Source: an uncultured Prevotellaceae bacterium (GTDB taxonomy: Bacteria > Bacteroidota > Bacteroidia > Bacteroidales > Bacteroidaceae). Taken from it: a stretch of 64,000 bases of DNA. Each line of letters begins with the position of its first letter. Position 1 is the stretch's first letter. This document shows, in pieces, positions 27,553 to 36,388 of the stretch. The translations under genes and the position numbers were made by a program. A model generated the notes under the pieces. It saw only the letters and a program-made list of their open reading frames with translations. It did no database searches and was not told the origin of the DNA. The DNA is taken from contig OMXX01000010.1 in the NCBI GenBank assembly GCA_900315105.1, positions 16,921-80,920 on the forward strand. Direction: 5' to 3'.

Positions 27553-28707
27553 ATGACATTTTCAGAATTCATAGTATCGAACTTCAACGAGTTCCTTACA
27601 TATACAGGCTTTGCCAATGCATCGTGGGGCAACCTCATCATGATCCTCGTGGGATGCCTCTTGCTCTGGCTTGCCATTAAGAAGGATTTCGAGCCTCTGC
27701 TGCTCGTTCCTATTGGTCTTGGCATCATATTGGGTAACATCCCATTCCGTGCTGCCGGATTAGAGATTGGTTTATACGAGGATAATTCCGTGCTTAACAT
27801 CTTCTATCAGGGTGTGCGACAAGGATGGTATCCTCCGCTTGTATTCCTCGGCATAGGTGCTATGACCGACTTCTCCGCACTCATAGCCAACCCGAAGCTT
27901 ATCCTCATCGGAGCAGCAGCACAGTTTGGTATCTTCGGAGCATATATGGCAGCTCTTGCCATGGGCTTTGAGCCTAATCAGGCTGCTGGTATTGCCATCA
28001 TAGGTGGTGCAGATGGTCCTACGGCTATCTTCCTGTCATCGAAGGTGAGTCCAAACCTTATGGGTGCTATTGCCGTATGTGCATATTCATACATGGCACT
28101 TGTCCCTGTAATCCAGCCTTTCATCATGCGTATTCTCACCACAAAGAAAGAGCGTCTCATCCGCATGAAGCCTGCCCGCCAAGTATCAAAGACAGAGAAG
28201 ATTCTCTTCCCTATCCTCGGCTTGATCGTGACAACATTCATCGTACCGTCAGGTCTCCCATTGCTTGGTATGCTCTTCTTCGGCAACCTTCTGAAAGAAT
28301 GTGGCAAGACTAACCGTCTGGTAGATACAGCAACCAATTCACTCAACAATGCCGTTGTCATACTCCTCGGTCTCACCGTTGGATGCTCAACTCAGGCATC
28401 TGAGTTCCTGACACTCAGCACAGTCTTCATCTTTGTTGTAGGCGCTTGTGCATTCATCATAGCAACAGCAAGCGGTGTTTGCTTTGTAAAGATAATGAAC
28501 ATCTTCTTGCCAAAAGACAGTAAGATTAACCCTCTCATCGGTAATGCTGGTGTTAGTGCTGTACCTATGGCTGCACGTATCTCAAACAACCTCGGTCTTG
28601 AGTACGACCGTAAGAACTTCCTGCTCATGCACGCTATGGGACCTAACGTAGCTGGTGTTATCGGTTCAGCCGTAGCAGCAGGTACGCTTCTCGGATTCCT
28701 CTCTTAA
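27553..28707 (+). CDS. Na+-translocating decarboxylase beta subunit (OadB/MmdB)
   Basis: 384 residues, highly hydrophobic with about 9-11 helices. Family motifs include FLGIGAMTDFSALIANPK, IIGGADGPTAIFLSSK (ion-site Asp) and GNAGVSAVPMAARISN. The subunit decarboxylates carboxybiotin and couples this to export of Na+, storing energy from propionate formation. It ends a three-gene run gamma-carrier-beta; the cytoplasmic carboxyltransferase (alpha) and the epimerase are not in the window. A terminator hairpin follows. Confidence 0.94.
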   Translation: MTFSEFIVSNFNEFLTYTGFANASWGNLIMILVGCLLLWLAIKKDFEPLLLVPIGLGIILGNIPFRAAGLEIGLYEDNSVLNIFYQGVRQGWYPPLVFLGIGAMTDFSALIANPKLILIGAAAQFGIFGAYMAALAMGFEPNQAAGIAIIGGADGPTAIFLSSKVSPNLMGAIAVCAYSYMALVPVIQPFIMRILTTKKERLIRMKPARQVSKTEKILFPILGLIVTTFIVPSGLPLLGMLFFGNLLKECGKTNRLVDTATNSLNNAVVILLGLTVGCSTQASEFLTLSTVFIFVVGACAFIIATASGVCFVKIMNIFLPKDSKINPLIGNAGVSAVPMAARISNNLGLEYDRKNFLLMHAMGPNVAGVIGSAVAAGTLLGFLS

Positions 28708-28726
28708 TTGAGTCAGGAGTGAAAAA

Positions 28727-28776
28727 GAAAAGAGTGAGGATTCTTAGCAATAAAGAATCTTCACTCTTTTGTTTTA
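28727..28776 (+). terminator. Terminator after the decarboxylase genes
   Basis: AAAAGAGTGAGGATTCTT and AAAGAATCTTCACTCTTTT pair with a small loop and are followed by TGTTTTA. The A-rich other side makes it potentially bidirectional for the convergent membrane-protein gene. Confidence 0.8.
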
Positions 28777-28790
28777 TATCTATTGGTATG

Positions 28791-30074
28791 TTACTTATAG
28801 TAATACCACCAATAAGTGCCGAAATAGGCATTCTTGAGGGTATTGTCATGCTCAGCCTTGTTCTTACGCTTTGAACGCATGAGTTTCTGAAATTCCTTAT
28901 AGTCGGTCTCTGCAGCACTATTCGCATACATCAACTGCCGTTGTGAGAAAAGATGCGTATATAGCACAAGAGCCTCGCGATAGTGTTTTGGAAGCTCGTC
29001 AGGCGATTTCATCTTAACACCGGAAGGAGATACAGCCTTTGGCATAGGAATAGAGTCTGCAGCCTCCTGTTCGCCTATAAGACGGGCGAGTTTCTTGCGT
29101 TTCTTCATTATAGCCGTTAATTCCTCATCCTTCTCCTGCTGAGTGCGGAAATCATACACCTTTACTATCTCCCTTGCAAAACCTCTCAGGTCCTTGTCAA
29201 GGAGACAGGCTGTAAGCATATAGTCATCAACACTTGGACGTGCCATATTCTTTCTCTGAAGCACACGAAGGAATTTTCTTACATCCTTTACTTCTGCACG
29301 TGGATATCCTCCTAAATTACGCCATATAAGACTGTCAGGCATAAGCATTGCATGAACGTCCTTTGACGGTAGCAAGGAATGAGAACCACCAGAAACAGGA
29401 TACTCAAACAATCGCTCACCAAGCTCATTCTGTCTGCTAAGAGCATATGCACGAAGCATAGTCATAGAGGTATTGCCATCTGTTGATGCCTCTTCAAGCG
29501 CAGACTCATAATGTCCGTCCATAATCTTATGCTCCATCCTAAGTACGGAATGCAGATAACGGTCATTGTTTCCCATACAGAAGGTAACGAAGAAGAGCGT
29601 AGCAAGCAATCCGTAGTTATACCATGCCACAAGCGAAACCACCGATGTTCCTCCATGCAACTTACTCTCGCATGGCGCATAGTCACTTAACAGTTTCATA
29701 GCCACAGCTACAATTGTAAGTAATATACATGCCACGACGGCAGAGAAGACAAAAGAGACAGAATTATCAGGCCGTAACGTTGCACTTGACAACACGCCAA
29801 GCAATATAAGCGATGGGGCAAAAGACAATGAGAAGGCACGATGCGGTAACTTTACGACTGCAGTCACTCCCACATGAATGAGATAGAGCACAACCGTGAT
29901 AAGCACAGCACCAATCAAAGAATTATAATGTGTCTCACCTCCCGACCAGACATGCTGAGCTAATGCCAGCATATCAGACAGATAGTTGTACACATACAAA
30001 AATACAAATATCAGAAACATAATAGCACACACCACGCGTATCGTGGTGGTGCTACTTTGATTACTTTTTGCCAT
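28791..30074 (-). CDS. Bacteroidales membrane protein, possibly DUF6057-like
   Basis: 427 residues. The N-terminal half has about five or six hydrophobic helices (roughly 15-175). The C-terminal half is soluble and helical, with TPR-like spacing (YESALEEASTDGN, LRAYALSRQNELGERLFEY, DYMLTACLLDKDL). This resembles the Bacteroidales DUF6057 group, but I assign it only by overall shape. Its start is 18 bp after the glgB stop in the same direction, so the two are likely cotranscribed. Function unknown. Confidence 0.7.
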   Translation of the reverse strand: MAKSNQSSTTTIRVVCAIMFLIFVFLYVYNYLSDMLALAQHVWSGGETHYNSLIGAVLITVVLYLIHVGVTAVVKLPHRAFSLSFAPSLILLGVLSSATLRPDNSVSFVFSAVVACILLTIVAVAMKLLSDYAPCESKLHGGTSVVSLVAWYNYGLLATLFFVTFCMGNNDRYLHSVLRMEHKIMDGHYESALEEASTDGNTSMTMLRAYALSRQNELGERLFEYPVSGGSHSLLPSKDVHAMLMPDSLIWRNLGGYPRAEVKDVRKFLRVLQRKNMARPSVDDYMLTACLLDKDLRGFAREIVKVYDFRTQQEKDEELTAIMKKRKKLARLIGEQEAADSIPMPKAVSPSGVKMKSPDELPKHYREALVLYTHLFSQRQLMYANSAAETDYKEFQKLMRSKRKNKAEHDNTLKNAYFGTYWWYYYK

Positions 30075-30092
30075 AAGAAGCCTAACAAACCT

Positions 30093-32144
30093 TTAATTCT
30101 TCCTCAGTACCACAGCTGACCTTGCCGGAATATAGAGCTTTAGCCATTCCTTCTTTTCCTTCACATACAACTCGTCATAGTTGGTGAGATGTATGACGGA
30201 ATCATCAGCAAAGCCATTGCCTCCGAACTCCTTCGCATCTGTATTGAGCACCACGCTATAAGAACCTGTAGGAACAAGGAATCCATAGTCAGTGAACGAG
30301 GTGCAAGGTGAGAAGTTGAATACGAAGACCAAGTCACCACGTGAGAAAGCAAGTACCTGATCTCCGTCATTATGCCAAATCTCAATCACAGGAGTCAGGT
30401 TGAAATTCTTCTCGCTCTTTATCACCTCCATCATCTTGCGGTCAAAGTCGCCAAGCCAATGATAGCAAAGTTCCTTATTGTCCACAAGATTCCACTGACG
30501 GCGAGCATACTTGTAGCTCCATCCGTTGCCTTCACGTGGGAAGTCTATCCATTCTGGATGCCCCCATTCGTTGCCCATGAAGTTGAGGTAACCGCCATTG
30601 ATAGTAGAGGCTGTAACAAGACGTATCATCTTGTGAAGGGCAATTCCGCGTGTGGCAACATCATTCTCGTCACCCTTCTTGAAGTGCCAGTACATATCAG
30701 AATCTATAAGACGGAACACTATTGTCTTATCGCCTACAAGTGCCTGGTCATGCGACTCCGCGTAAGATATCGTCTTTTCATCCTGACGTCGGTCGGTGAG
30801 TTTCCAGAAGATATCAAATACGCCCCAATCCTCATCCCTTTTCTCTTTGATCATCTTGATCCAGTAGTCAGGGATACCCATAGCCAGACGATAGTCGAAG
30901 CCCATACCGCCATCAGCAAACTTTGCTGCAAGTCCCGGCATTCCCGACATCTCCTCTGCAATGGTTATAGCATTCTTGTTTACCTCATGGATGAGCTTGT
31001 TTGACAGAGCAAGATAGCACATGGCATTATCATCCTGACCTCCGTTGAAATAGTCGCCATAGCCGCAGAAATCAACGCCAAGACCGTGGTTATAATAGAG
31101 CATGGAAGTCACTCCGTCAAAGCGGAAACCATCAAAATGAAACTCTGTGAGCCAGTATTTGCAGTTGGACAGCAGGAAATGGATTACCTCATGCTTGCCA
31201 TAGTCGAAACAGAGAGAATCCCACTGGTTATGCTCTCTGCGGTCGCCAGGATAAAAGAACTGGTTAGGATCTCCACAAAGATTGCCAAGACCTTCATTTT
31301 CATTCTTTACAGCGTGAGACTGAACAAGATCCATAATCACTGCAATACCATTCTTGTGAGCCTCGTCAATGAGAGCCTTCAGTTCCTCTGGTGTTCCGAA
31401 TCTGCTTGAAGGTGCAAAGAAACTGCTTACGTGATAGCCGAAGGAGCCATAGTATGGATGCTCCTGAATAGCCATCAACTGAAGACAGTTATATCCAGCC
31501 TTGATAACACGGGGAAGTATCTTATCCTTGAACTCTGTATATGTGCCAACCTTCTCCTCGTCCTGTGCCATACCGATATGTGCCTCGTAAATAAGCAGAG
31601 GAGTGGTATTTGGCTTGAAGGATTTCTTCTTCCATACATATTCCTGTTCAGGAGCCCACACCTGTGCGGAGAATATCTTTGTCTCTGCATCCTGTACCAC
31701 GCGACGGCACCATGCAGGAATACGCTCTCCCTGACCACCGTCCCAATGCACGGACATCTTATACAACTGTCCATGTGACAATGCCTTGGCAGGAAGCTTC
31801 AGTTCCCAGTTACCGGTATTCTTCACACGCTTGGCAGCAAACTTCGCATCTTCCTTCCAACCGTTGAAATCACCTATAAGATATATGGCGGTAGCATTTG
31901 GTGCCCACTCTCTGAATATCCACTTACCCTTGTCATCACGATGCAGACCATAGTATTCATGACCGTTTGCGAAATCCGACAGAGACATCTTACCCTGATT
32001 AGTAAGCTCTCTCTCCATCCAAACAGCATGATCATGACGTCCACGGATAGCATCCTCGTAAGGCTCAAGCCATGGGTCGTTGGCCACTATGCCGATATGT
32101 TTTGGAACAGTTGCCTTAGCACTTGTTTTCTTTGTTGTTGCCAT
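30093..32144 (-). CDS. glgB: 1,4-alpha-glucan branching enzyme (GH13)
   Basis: 683 residues. The N-terminal CBM48 module (about 55-165) contains REWAPNATAIYLIGDFNGW. The GH13 barrel has nucleophile D343 (GFRFDGVTS), general acid E397 (TIAEEMSGMPG) and stabiliser D466 (YAESHDQ), then a C-terminal beta domain. It forms alpha-1,6 branches in glycogen. The length and the TYTEFKDKILPRVIKAGYN segment fit the eukaryotic-like branching enzymes common in Bacteroidetes. No other glycogen gene is adjacent. An alpha-glucan-active paralogue is a less likely alternative. Confidence 0.93.
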   Translation of the reverse strand: MATTKKTSAKATVPKHIGIVANDPWLEPYEDAIRGRHDHAVWMERELTNQGKMSLSDFANGHEYYGLHRDDKGKWIFREWAPNATAIYLIGDFNGWKEDAKFAAKRVKNTGNWELKLPAKALSHGQLYKMSVHWDGGQGERIPAWCRRVVQDAETKIFSAQVWAPEQEYVWKKKSFKPNTTPLLIYEAHIGMAQDEEKVGTYTEFKDKILPRVIKAGYNCLQLMAIQEHPYYGSFGYHVSSFFAPSSRFGTPEELKALIDEAHKNGIAVIMDLVQSHAVKNENEGLGNLCGDPNQFFYPGDRREHNQWDSLCFDYGKHEVIHFLLSNCKYWLTEFHFDGFRFDGVTSMLYYNHGLGVDFCGYGDYFNGGQDDNAMCYLALSNKLIHEVNKNAITIAEEMSGMPGLAAKFADGGMGFDYRLAMGIPDYWIKMIKEKRDEDWGVFDIFWKLTDRRQDEKTISYAESHDQALVGDKTIVFRLIDSDMYWHFKKGDENDVATRGIALHKMIRLVTASTINGGYLNFMGNEWGHPEWIDFPREGNGWSYKYARRQWNLVDNKELCYHWLGDFDRKMMEVIKSEKNFNLTPVIEIWHNDGDQVLAFSRGDLVFVFNFSPCTSFTDYGFLVPTGSYSVVLNTDAKEFGGNGFADDSVIHLTNYDELYVKEKKEWLKLYIPARSAVVLRKN

Positions 32145-32443
32145 AAGAAAAGCCTAAAAAAGCAAGGCCTCTCCCCCCAGCTTTGCACATACTCCGATGT
32201 TATTAACATCGGACTTCCCTCCGTAGGGAGGGAGCCGGAAGGCAAAGGCGTATCAAATTATAAGCCTAACCAAGCCTTCCCAAAGGGAAGGATGTTCGAT
32301 TGTATAATCGCGAAAGGCATGTTAATTATTAATTGTTAATTGAAATTAGGCTCTCCGACCGACACATACTCCGATGTTATCAACATCGGACTTCCCTCCC
32401 TACGGGGGAGGGCGGGGGGAGAGGCCTCTGTTAGGTTAGGCTT
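32145..32443. repeat. Repeat-rich spacer upstream of glgB
   Basis: Two copies of an ACTCCGATGTT..AACATCGGACTTCC palindrome with adjoining CCCTCC..GGGAGG arms (about 32185-32237 and 32361-32420) flank a minus-strand copy of the GGTTAGGCT leader repeat (about 32262-32296). A further partial copy of the palindrome is at 46931-46984. No gene or clear promoter box is seen. Confidence 0.65.
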
Positions 32444-32890
32444 TTACGCCTTCACCTTGAAGATAGCCTTTCTGAACTCTGGAACGTATGAGATGCAAGG
32501 AGCATGACCGTCCTGTGGGAAGAAGATAACCATCATGCCCGGACGGCATGTGATATAGCTCGAACCCGGCACGTCAGGATACTTTGTAATATCCTTCTCT
32601 GCGTTGTATTCTGCCTTTGGAAGGTCATCCAATGGAAGATACCCGTAAGTTTCCTCTTCGTCGAGAGGTATCTGGATATCAATCATCTTGACGTGAGTCT
32701 CCATCACAGCCTCGTCAGGAGTCTTGCCCTTGGCTGTTGTGATGTTGACAAAGAGGTCATTTCCCTTGATCATATACTTGCCGTCTTCCATAGAAGCCAA
32801 GTCATTCTCCTCGATGAACTTAACCACGTCTGCGAACAGAGGGTTGACACCGATGTAGTTCTTCAGATTTTCGATTGTATCAATTACCAT
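32444..32890 (-). CDS. YhcH/YjgK/YiaL (DUF386) family protein
   Basis: 148 residues, the full family length. The cupin-like DUF386 fold is indicated by HVKMIDIQIPLDEEETYGY, FPQDGHAPCISY and KAIFKVKA at the C-terminus. Histidines and glutamates in these motifs form the metal site. Characterised relatives act as sugar anomerases (sialic acid) or as the EbgC subunit of beta-galactosidase. Here there are no sialic-acid neighbours, so the substrate is open. It ends just before the MORN gene on the same strand. Confidence 0.88.
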   Translation of the reverse strand: MVIDTIENLKNYIGVNPLFADVVKFIEENDLASMEDGKYMIKGNDLFVNITTAKGKTPDEAVMETHVKMIDIQIPLDEEETYGYLPLDDLPKAEYNAEKDITKYPDVPGSSYITCRPGMMVIFFPQDGHAPCISYVPEFRKAIFKVKA

Positions 32891-32904
32891 AGTTGTTATG
32901 TCGA

Positions 32905-34023
32905 TTAAAGATTCTCTTCATTTCTTATGCCCATCTCGTATGTTCCACGGGCTGTCACCTTTCCGTTACGGTCTTTCTCCACAAAGGCGCCGTTGCGCTC
33001 GTCATTCACGTAAGAGCCCTCAAAACGCTTGCCATCCTTGCTTTCCTCGATAGCCTTGCCGTTTCGCTTGCCCTGACTGAACATGCCACGGAACTTATCT
33101 CCATTGGCAAAGTGGATTATTATCTCACCGTCAAGCTGACCGTTCCTGAATGTGCCGTCAAAAACGTCACCCGATTTCTTTGTCATCTTGCCCTTGCCTT
33201 CCTGACGGTCGTTCTTCCACATTCCGACATACGAATCGCCATTGCGCCAGATGAACGCGCCGTAGCCGTCCTTGTCGCCATTTGAGAAATGACCGCTGTA
33301 TTTGTCGCCGTTGGCATATTTGAAGATGCCCTCGCCGGTACGCTCGCCCTGCACGTAGTCACCCTCATACACATCGCCGTTCTGGAACTTATATATGCCC
33401 CTGCCATCCTGCATGTCATTCTTCCACATGCCATTGTATGAGTCTCCTGAGGCGTATGTGAACTCGCCCTTGCCGCAACGCTGGTTGGCAACCCACTGGC
33501 CTACGTATGTAGTGCCGTCGCCCCAGCTGAACACGCCCTTGCCCTGCTTCATGTCAGCATTCCAGTCGCCCTCGTAGAAAGCGCCGTTGGCGTAGGTATA
33601 TCGTCCCCTGCCCTGTCGCTTGTCCTCGAACCATGCGCCCTCGTACTTGTCACCGTTGTAATAGTACATAGTGCCCTGTCCCTGCTGATAGTCACGGAAC
33701 CAAAGGCCCTCATAACGGTTGTTATTGGCAAAGTAGTAAGTACCCTTGCCATGCTGCTGATCCTGAAACCACTGGCCTTCGTATTTCTCGCCGTCAGTAA
33801 ACTGGTATATGCCGAAGCCCTGACGCTTGCCTTTAACGTATTCCCCTTCGTATGTATCGCCATTGGCGAATTTCACGTTACCCTTGCCGTGAGGCTTACC
33901 AGCCACCATCTCGCCCTGATACAAGCCCTCATCATGGGTATAGCATGAACCGAGCGAAATCTTCTGAGCGCCTACATTAAGTGAAACGGTCAATAGCAAT
34001 ATAGATATTATATTTGTTTTCAA
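32905..34023 (-). CDS. Secreted MORN-repeat protein (14 repeats)
   Basis: 372 residues. A signal peptide (MKTNIISILLLTVSLNVGA) precedes about 14 consecutive 23-residue MORN repeats of the form Y-x-G-x-W-x5-(Q/D)-G-x-G-x3-(Y/F)-x-(N/D)-G, spanning about residues 33-355. The last three repeats drift (EIIIHF, KAIEESK, AFVEK). MORN repeats form an elongated beta structure used for binding lipids or proteins; in Bacteroidales such proteins are periplasmic or surface-exposed and uncharacterised. No enzymatic domain is present. It lies 14 bp before the YhcH-like gene on the same strand. Confidence 0.88.
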   Translation of the reverse strand: MKTNIISILLLTVSLNVGAQKISLGSCYTHDEGLYQGEMVAGKPHGKGNVKFANGDTYEGEYVKGKRQGFGIYQFTDGEKYEGQWFQDQQHGKGTYYFANNNRYEGLWFRDYQQGQGTMYYYNGDKYEGAWFEDKRQGRGRYTYANGAFYEGDWNADMKQGKGVFSWGDGTTYVGQWVANQRCGKGEFTYASGDSYNGMWKNDMQDGRGIYKFQNGDVYEGDYVQGERTGEGIFKYANGDKYSGHFSNGDKDGYGAFIWRNGDSYVGMWKNDRQEGKGKMTKKSGDVFDGTFRNGQLDGEIIIHFANGDKFRGMFSQGKRNGKAIEESKDGKRFEGSYVNDERNGAFVEKDRNGKVTARGTYEMGIRNEENL

Positions 34024-34046
34024 AACTATTTCTTTTAATTGATTAA

Positions 34047-34140
34047 TAGAGGTCTAAAGACTAAGGTCTAAGGACTAAGGACTAAGGTCTAAGGACTTTC
34101 AGCCTTTGACTTTTGACTTTTGACCTTCGACTTTTGACTT
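34047..34140. repeat. Low-complexity GTCTAAGGACTAAG / TTGACTTTTGAC repeats
   Basis: Short tandem words (CTAAGGTCTAAGGACTAAGG and CTTTTGACTTTTGACC) fill the leader of the MORN gene. Similar words occur at about 59105-59135 and 63335-63385. A probable minus-strand -7 box (TAATTTTG) is at 34159-34166. Confidence 0.6.
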
Positions 34141-34239
34141 TTAAATGCCTTTCGCCTTCAAAATTACAAAAAAATCCCCGAAAAGTCATAAACAACGACA
34201 TATTTTTTCGATTTATTAGAGAAAAACGACATGCATCAA

Positions 34240-34269
34240 TTTGTTTTTGCAATTTATTTACTATCTTTG
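34240..34269 (+). promoter_or_regulatory. Promoter for kdsB, upstream of repeat copy 2
   Basis: TTTG at 34240-34243 and TATCTTTG at 34262-34269 are separated by 18 bp, close to the sigma-ABfr -33/-7 consensus. Transcription starting here would carry the whole palindromic repeat in the kdsB 5' leader. Confidence 0.65.
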
Positions 34270-34279
34270 CAGAGATAAT

Positions 34280-34442
34280 GCCCCTCACCCGCCCTTTGGG
34301 CACCCCTCTCCCCAAGGGGCGAGGGAAAAGATACCTTTTCTCGCTCAAATGAATTCGTATCATGAGGGATTGTTTTAATTAGTAATACTAACTTTCCCCT
34401 CGCCCCTTGGGGAGAGGATGCCCGCAGGGCAGGTGAGGGGCC
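34280..34442 (+). repeat. CCCCTCACC...GGTGAGGGG inverted-repeat element, copy 2
   Basis: About 163 bp with arms CCCTCTCCCCAAGGGGCGAGG and CCTCGCCCCTTGGGGAGAGG. It ends 7 bp before the kdsB ATG. Its orientation relative to the downstream gene is the same as in copies 1, 3 and 4. Confidence 0.8.
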
Positions 34443-34449
34443 TTTATTT

Positions 34450-35196
34450 ATGAAATTCATCGGAATAATCCCAGCGCGTTACGCATCTACCCGTTTTCCG
34501 GGGAAACCTCTCGCCATCCTCGGTGGCAAGACGGTCATTCAGCGTGTTTATGAGAAAGTGACATCATGTCTTGAAACGGCATACGTGGCAACCGACGACC
34601 AGCGTATCTTCGACCATGTGAAGTCATGGGGCGGCAACGTGGTTATGACGTCCCCCAACCACAAGAGCGGTACTGACCGCATCGAGGAGGCAATAGAGAA
34701 AATCGGTGGCGACTATGACGTTATCATCAACATACAGGGCGACGAGCCATTCATCGACCGCAGTCAGATCGAGGAGGTCTGCCGTTGCTTCGACGATGCT
34801 GACACTCAGATAGCCACACTCGGCATCCCGTTCAAGAAAGATATCGAAGTAATCCAGAATGCGAACTCCCCGAAAATTGTCACCGACAACCGCGGCTTCG
34901 CCCTCTACTTCTCACGATCTGTCATTCCTTTCATCCGAGGCAAGGAATCGGAAGAGTGGCCAGAGCACTACCCGTTCCTGAAGCATATCGGACTCTACGC
35001 CTACCGTCGCGAGGTGCTCAGGCAAATCACCTCCCTCCCACAGTCAAGTCTTGAGATAGCCGAGAGTCTCGAACAGCTCCGCTGGCTACAGAACGGATAC
35101 AGAATCAAAGTCGGCACAACCAATCTCGAAACAATCGGAATTGATACTCCCGAGGATCTCGCGAATGCAGAGAAATACCTTAGCGAGAGGGGGTAA
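34450..35196 (+). CDS. kdsB: 3-deoxy-manno-octulosonate cytidylyltransferase (CMP-KDO synthetase)
   Basis: 248 residues, full length. The nucleotide-binding start is IIPARYASTRFPGKPLAIL, followed by NIQGDEPFI and the C-terminal LRWLQNGYRIKV and GIDTPEDLANAEKYL. It activates KDO with CTP for lipid A-core assembly in the cytoplasm, which shows the organism makes LPS. It has its own promoter, a long structured leader and a strong downstream hairpin, and is probably monocistronic. Confidence 0.96.
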   Translation: MKFIGIIPARYASTRFPGKPLAILGGKTVIQRVYEKVTSCLETAYVATDDQRIFDHVKSWGGNVVMTSPNHKSGTDRIEEAIEKIGGDYDVIINIQGDEPFIDRSQIEEVCRCFDDADTQIATLGIPFKKDIEVIQNANSPKIVTDNRGFALYFSRSVIPFIRGKESEEWPEHYPFLKHIGLYAYRREVLRQITSLPQSSLEIAESLEQLRWLQNGYRIKVGTTNLETIGIDTPEDLANAEKYLSERG

Positions 35197-35217
35197 TTCC
35201 TTACATAAAAAATGAAA

Positions 35218-35266
35218 AAAACTCTTCCAAGTCAGACAGCCATTGCATTTGATTTGGAAGAGTTTT
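35218..35266. terminator. Terminator hairpin after kdsB
   Basis: AAAACTCTTCCAA (35218-35230) and TTGGAAGAGTTTT (35254-35266) are perfect 13-bp arms with T-rich ends on both strands. It lies 22 bp after the kdsB stop. Confidence 0.8.
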
Positions 35267-35299
35267 CGTATTATCACTTATCCGCATTTACCCGATAAG

Positions 35300-35487
35300 C
35301 AGCCTGAAGGGCTAACGAGCCAATAGCATAGGGCATCGCCCTATGTACATGGTATCCGATATTTTCGCCCTGTAAGGGCAAAAGCATTACCTCATTTTAG
35401 AGCTTTTGCCCTTACAGGGCGTTAACTATTTCTCTAATTCACCTAGGGCGACGCCCTAGGCTAAGTGCATGTTAGCCCTTCAGGCTG
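35300..35487. repeat. Large nested palindrome (cruciform-capable)
   Basis: The outer arms CAGCCTGAAGGGCTAAC (35300) and its exact complement (35471-35487) enclose inner 19-bp arms CGCCCTGTAAGGGCAAAAG (35366-35384) and the exact complement (35403-35421). Two additional mini-hairpins are present, ATAGGGC-ATC-GCCCTAT and CCTAGGGC-GAC-GCCCTAGG. It can fold as a four-way structure and carries no gene. Confidence 0.75.
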
Positions 35488-35533
35488 TCTATCGATTCTA
35501 TACAGAAATCATTACAAAGAAACACGAAAATAC

Positions 35534-36330
35534 CCCCTTGACAGTTTGACAGATTGACAGATGACAGATTTTTGGCCCAACTATACAAGTACAGAATAAC
35601 CTGAAAGACAACACATTAACATCTAAATCACCCTAAATGTCAATCAAGCAGAAATCGATTATAAAATTTACTTTAGCTACAAATCTGCTCACAACAACCC
35701 GAATCTGTCATCTGTCAATCTGTCAAAAAAATGACAGGGGGATTTTTTTTAGAGGGGCGCATAATTTTCCCTATAATAAAAAAATATATAAATATATTTT
35801 TTTATTATATGTATTTTTAGAGCGCGGAATCCCCCACTTGACAGATTGACAGAATGACAGATGACAGATTTTTAACATTTGTTGTATTGTGCACTAAAAT
35901 TCAGAAATTTTCGCAGTTAATCAGTTTTGTATCAACGCTTTACAAGTTTGTAAAAATTACAGCACGTCGCTTTTTGCATTTTTTCCTTGCAGGATTTGAA
36001 AGATATTTGTACCTTTGCACCAGGAAATCAAAAAACTCCCAATCGAAGGACAAGATGAGGATGCTGATGATTTCCCATCGACAAAAGTCCACCGCCGATG
36101 TAAAAAGACAAAAAGTCCTATACTAGTTCGTAGTAAACCCGTAGTGAAGCCCTTATTACAATGGGCGCTCAATGGGAGAACCGATTACGATAGGCAAACA
36201 TTTATTTCTCTTCTACTACACTACTTGCAAAGCAAACTAATCCAAACAGAAAACAAAATCATGTATTTGCCTACCTGCATAGAATCCGGCTCCAATCTGT
36301 CAATCTGTCAATCTGTCAAGGGGGGGTATT
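35534..36330. repeat. Dispersed TGACAGAT tandem repeats in the kdsB-rpoD gap
   Basis: Tandem TTGACAGATTGACAGATGACAG blocks occur near 35539 and 35836 on the plus strand. The complementary CTGTCATCTGTCAATCTGTC occurs near 35704 and 36294, with runs of C or G at their edges (CCCCC/GGGGG). Blocks in opposite orientation could pair. The rest of this gap shows no recognisable gene. Confidence 0.6.
35987..36017 (+). promoter_or_regulatory. Orphan near-consensus promoter
   Basis: TTG at 35987-35989 and TACCTTTG at 36010-36017 are spaced by 20 bp, matching the Bacteroidetes promoter form. Downstream there is no recognised gene; an open frame beginning HQEIKKLPIEGQDEDADDF has no ATG at its start. The transcript could be a small RNA or a decayed gene. 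Confidence 0.45.
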
Positions 36331-36388
36331 TCTTGCATCAAGCATCCCATAACAGGATAGATTCCACTCCCCTCGAAGCATCACCGGC

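Noticed and set aside
35534..36330. CRISPR-like array of TGACAGAT repeats
   Set aside because: Repeats are contiguous tandem units without unique spacers of constant length.
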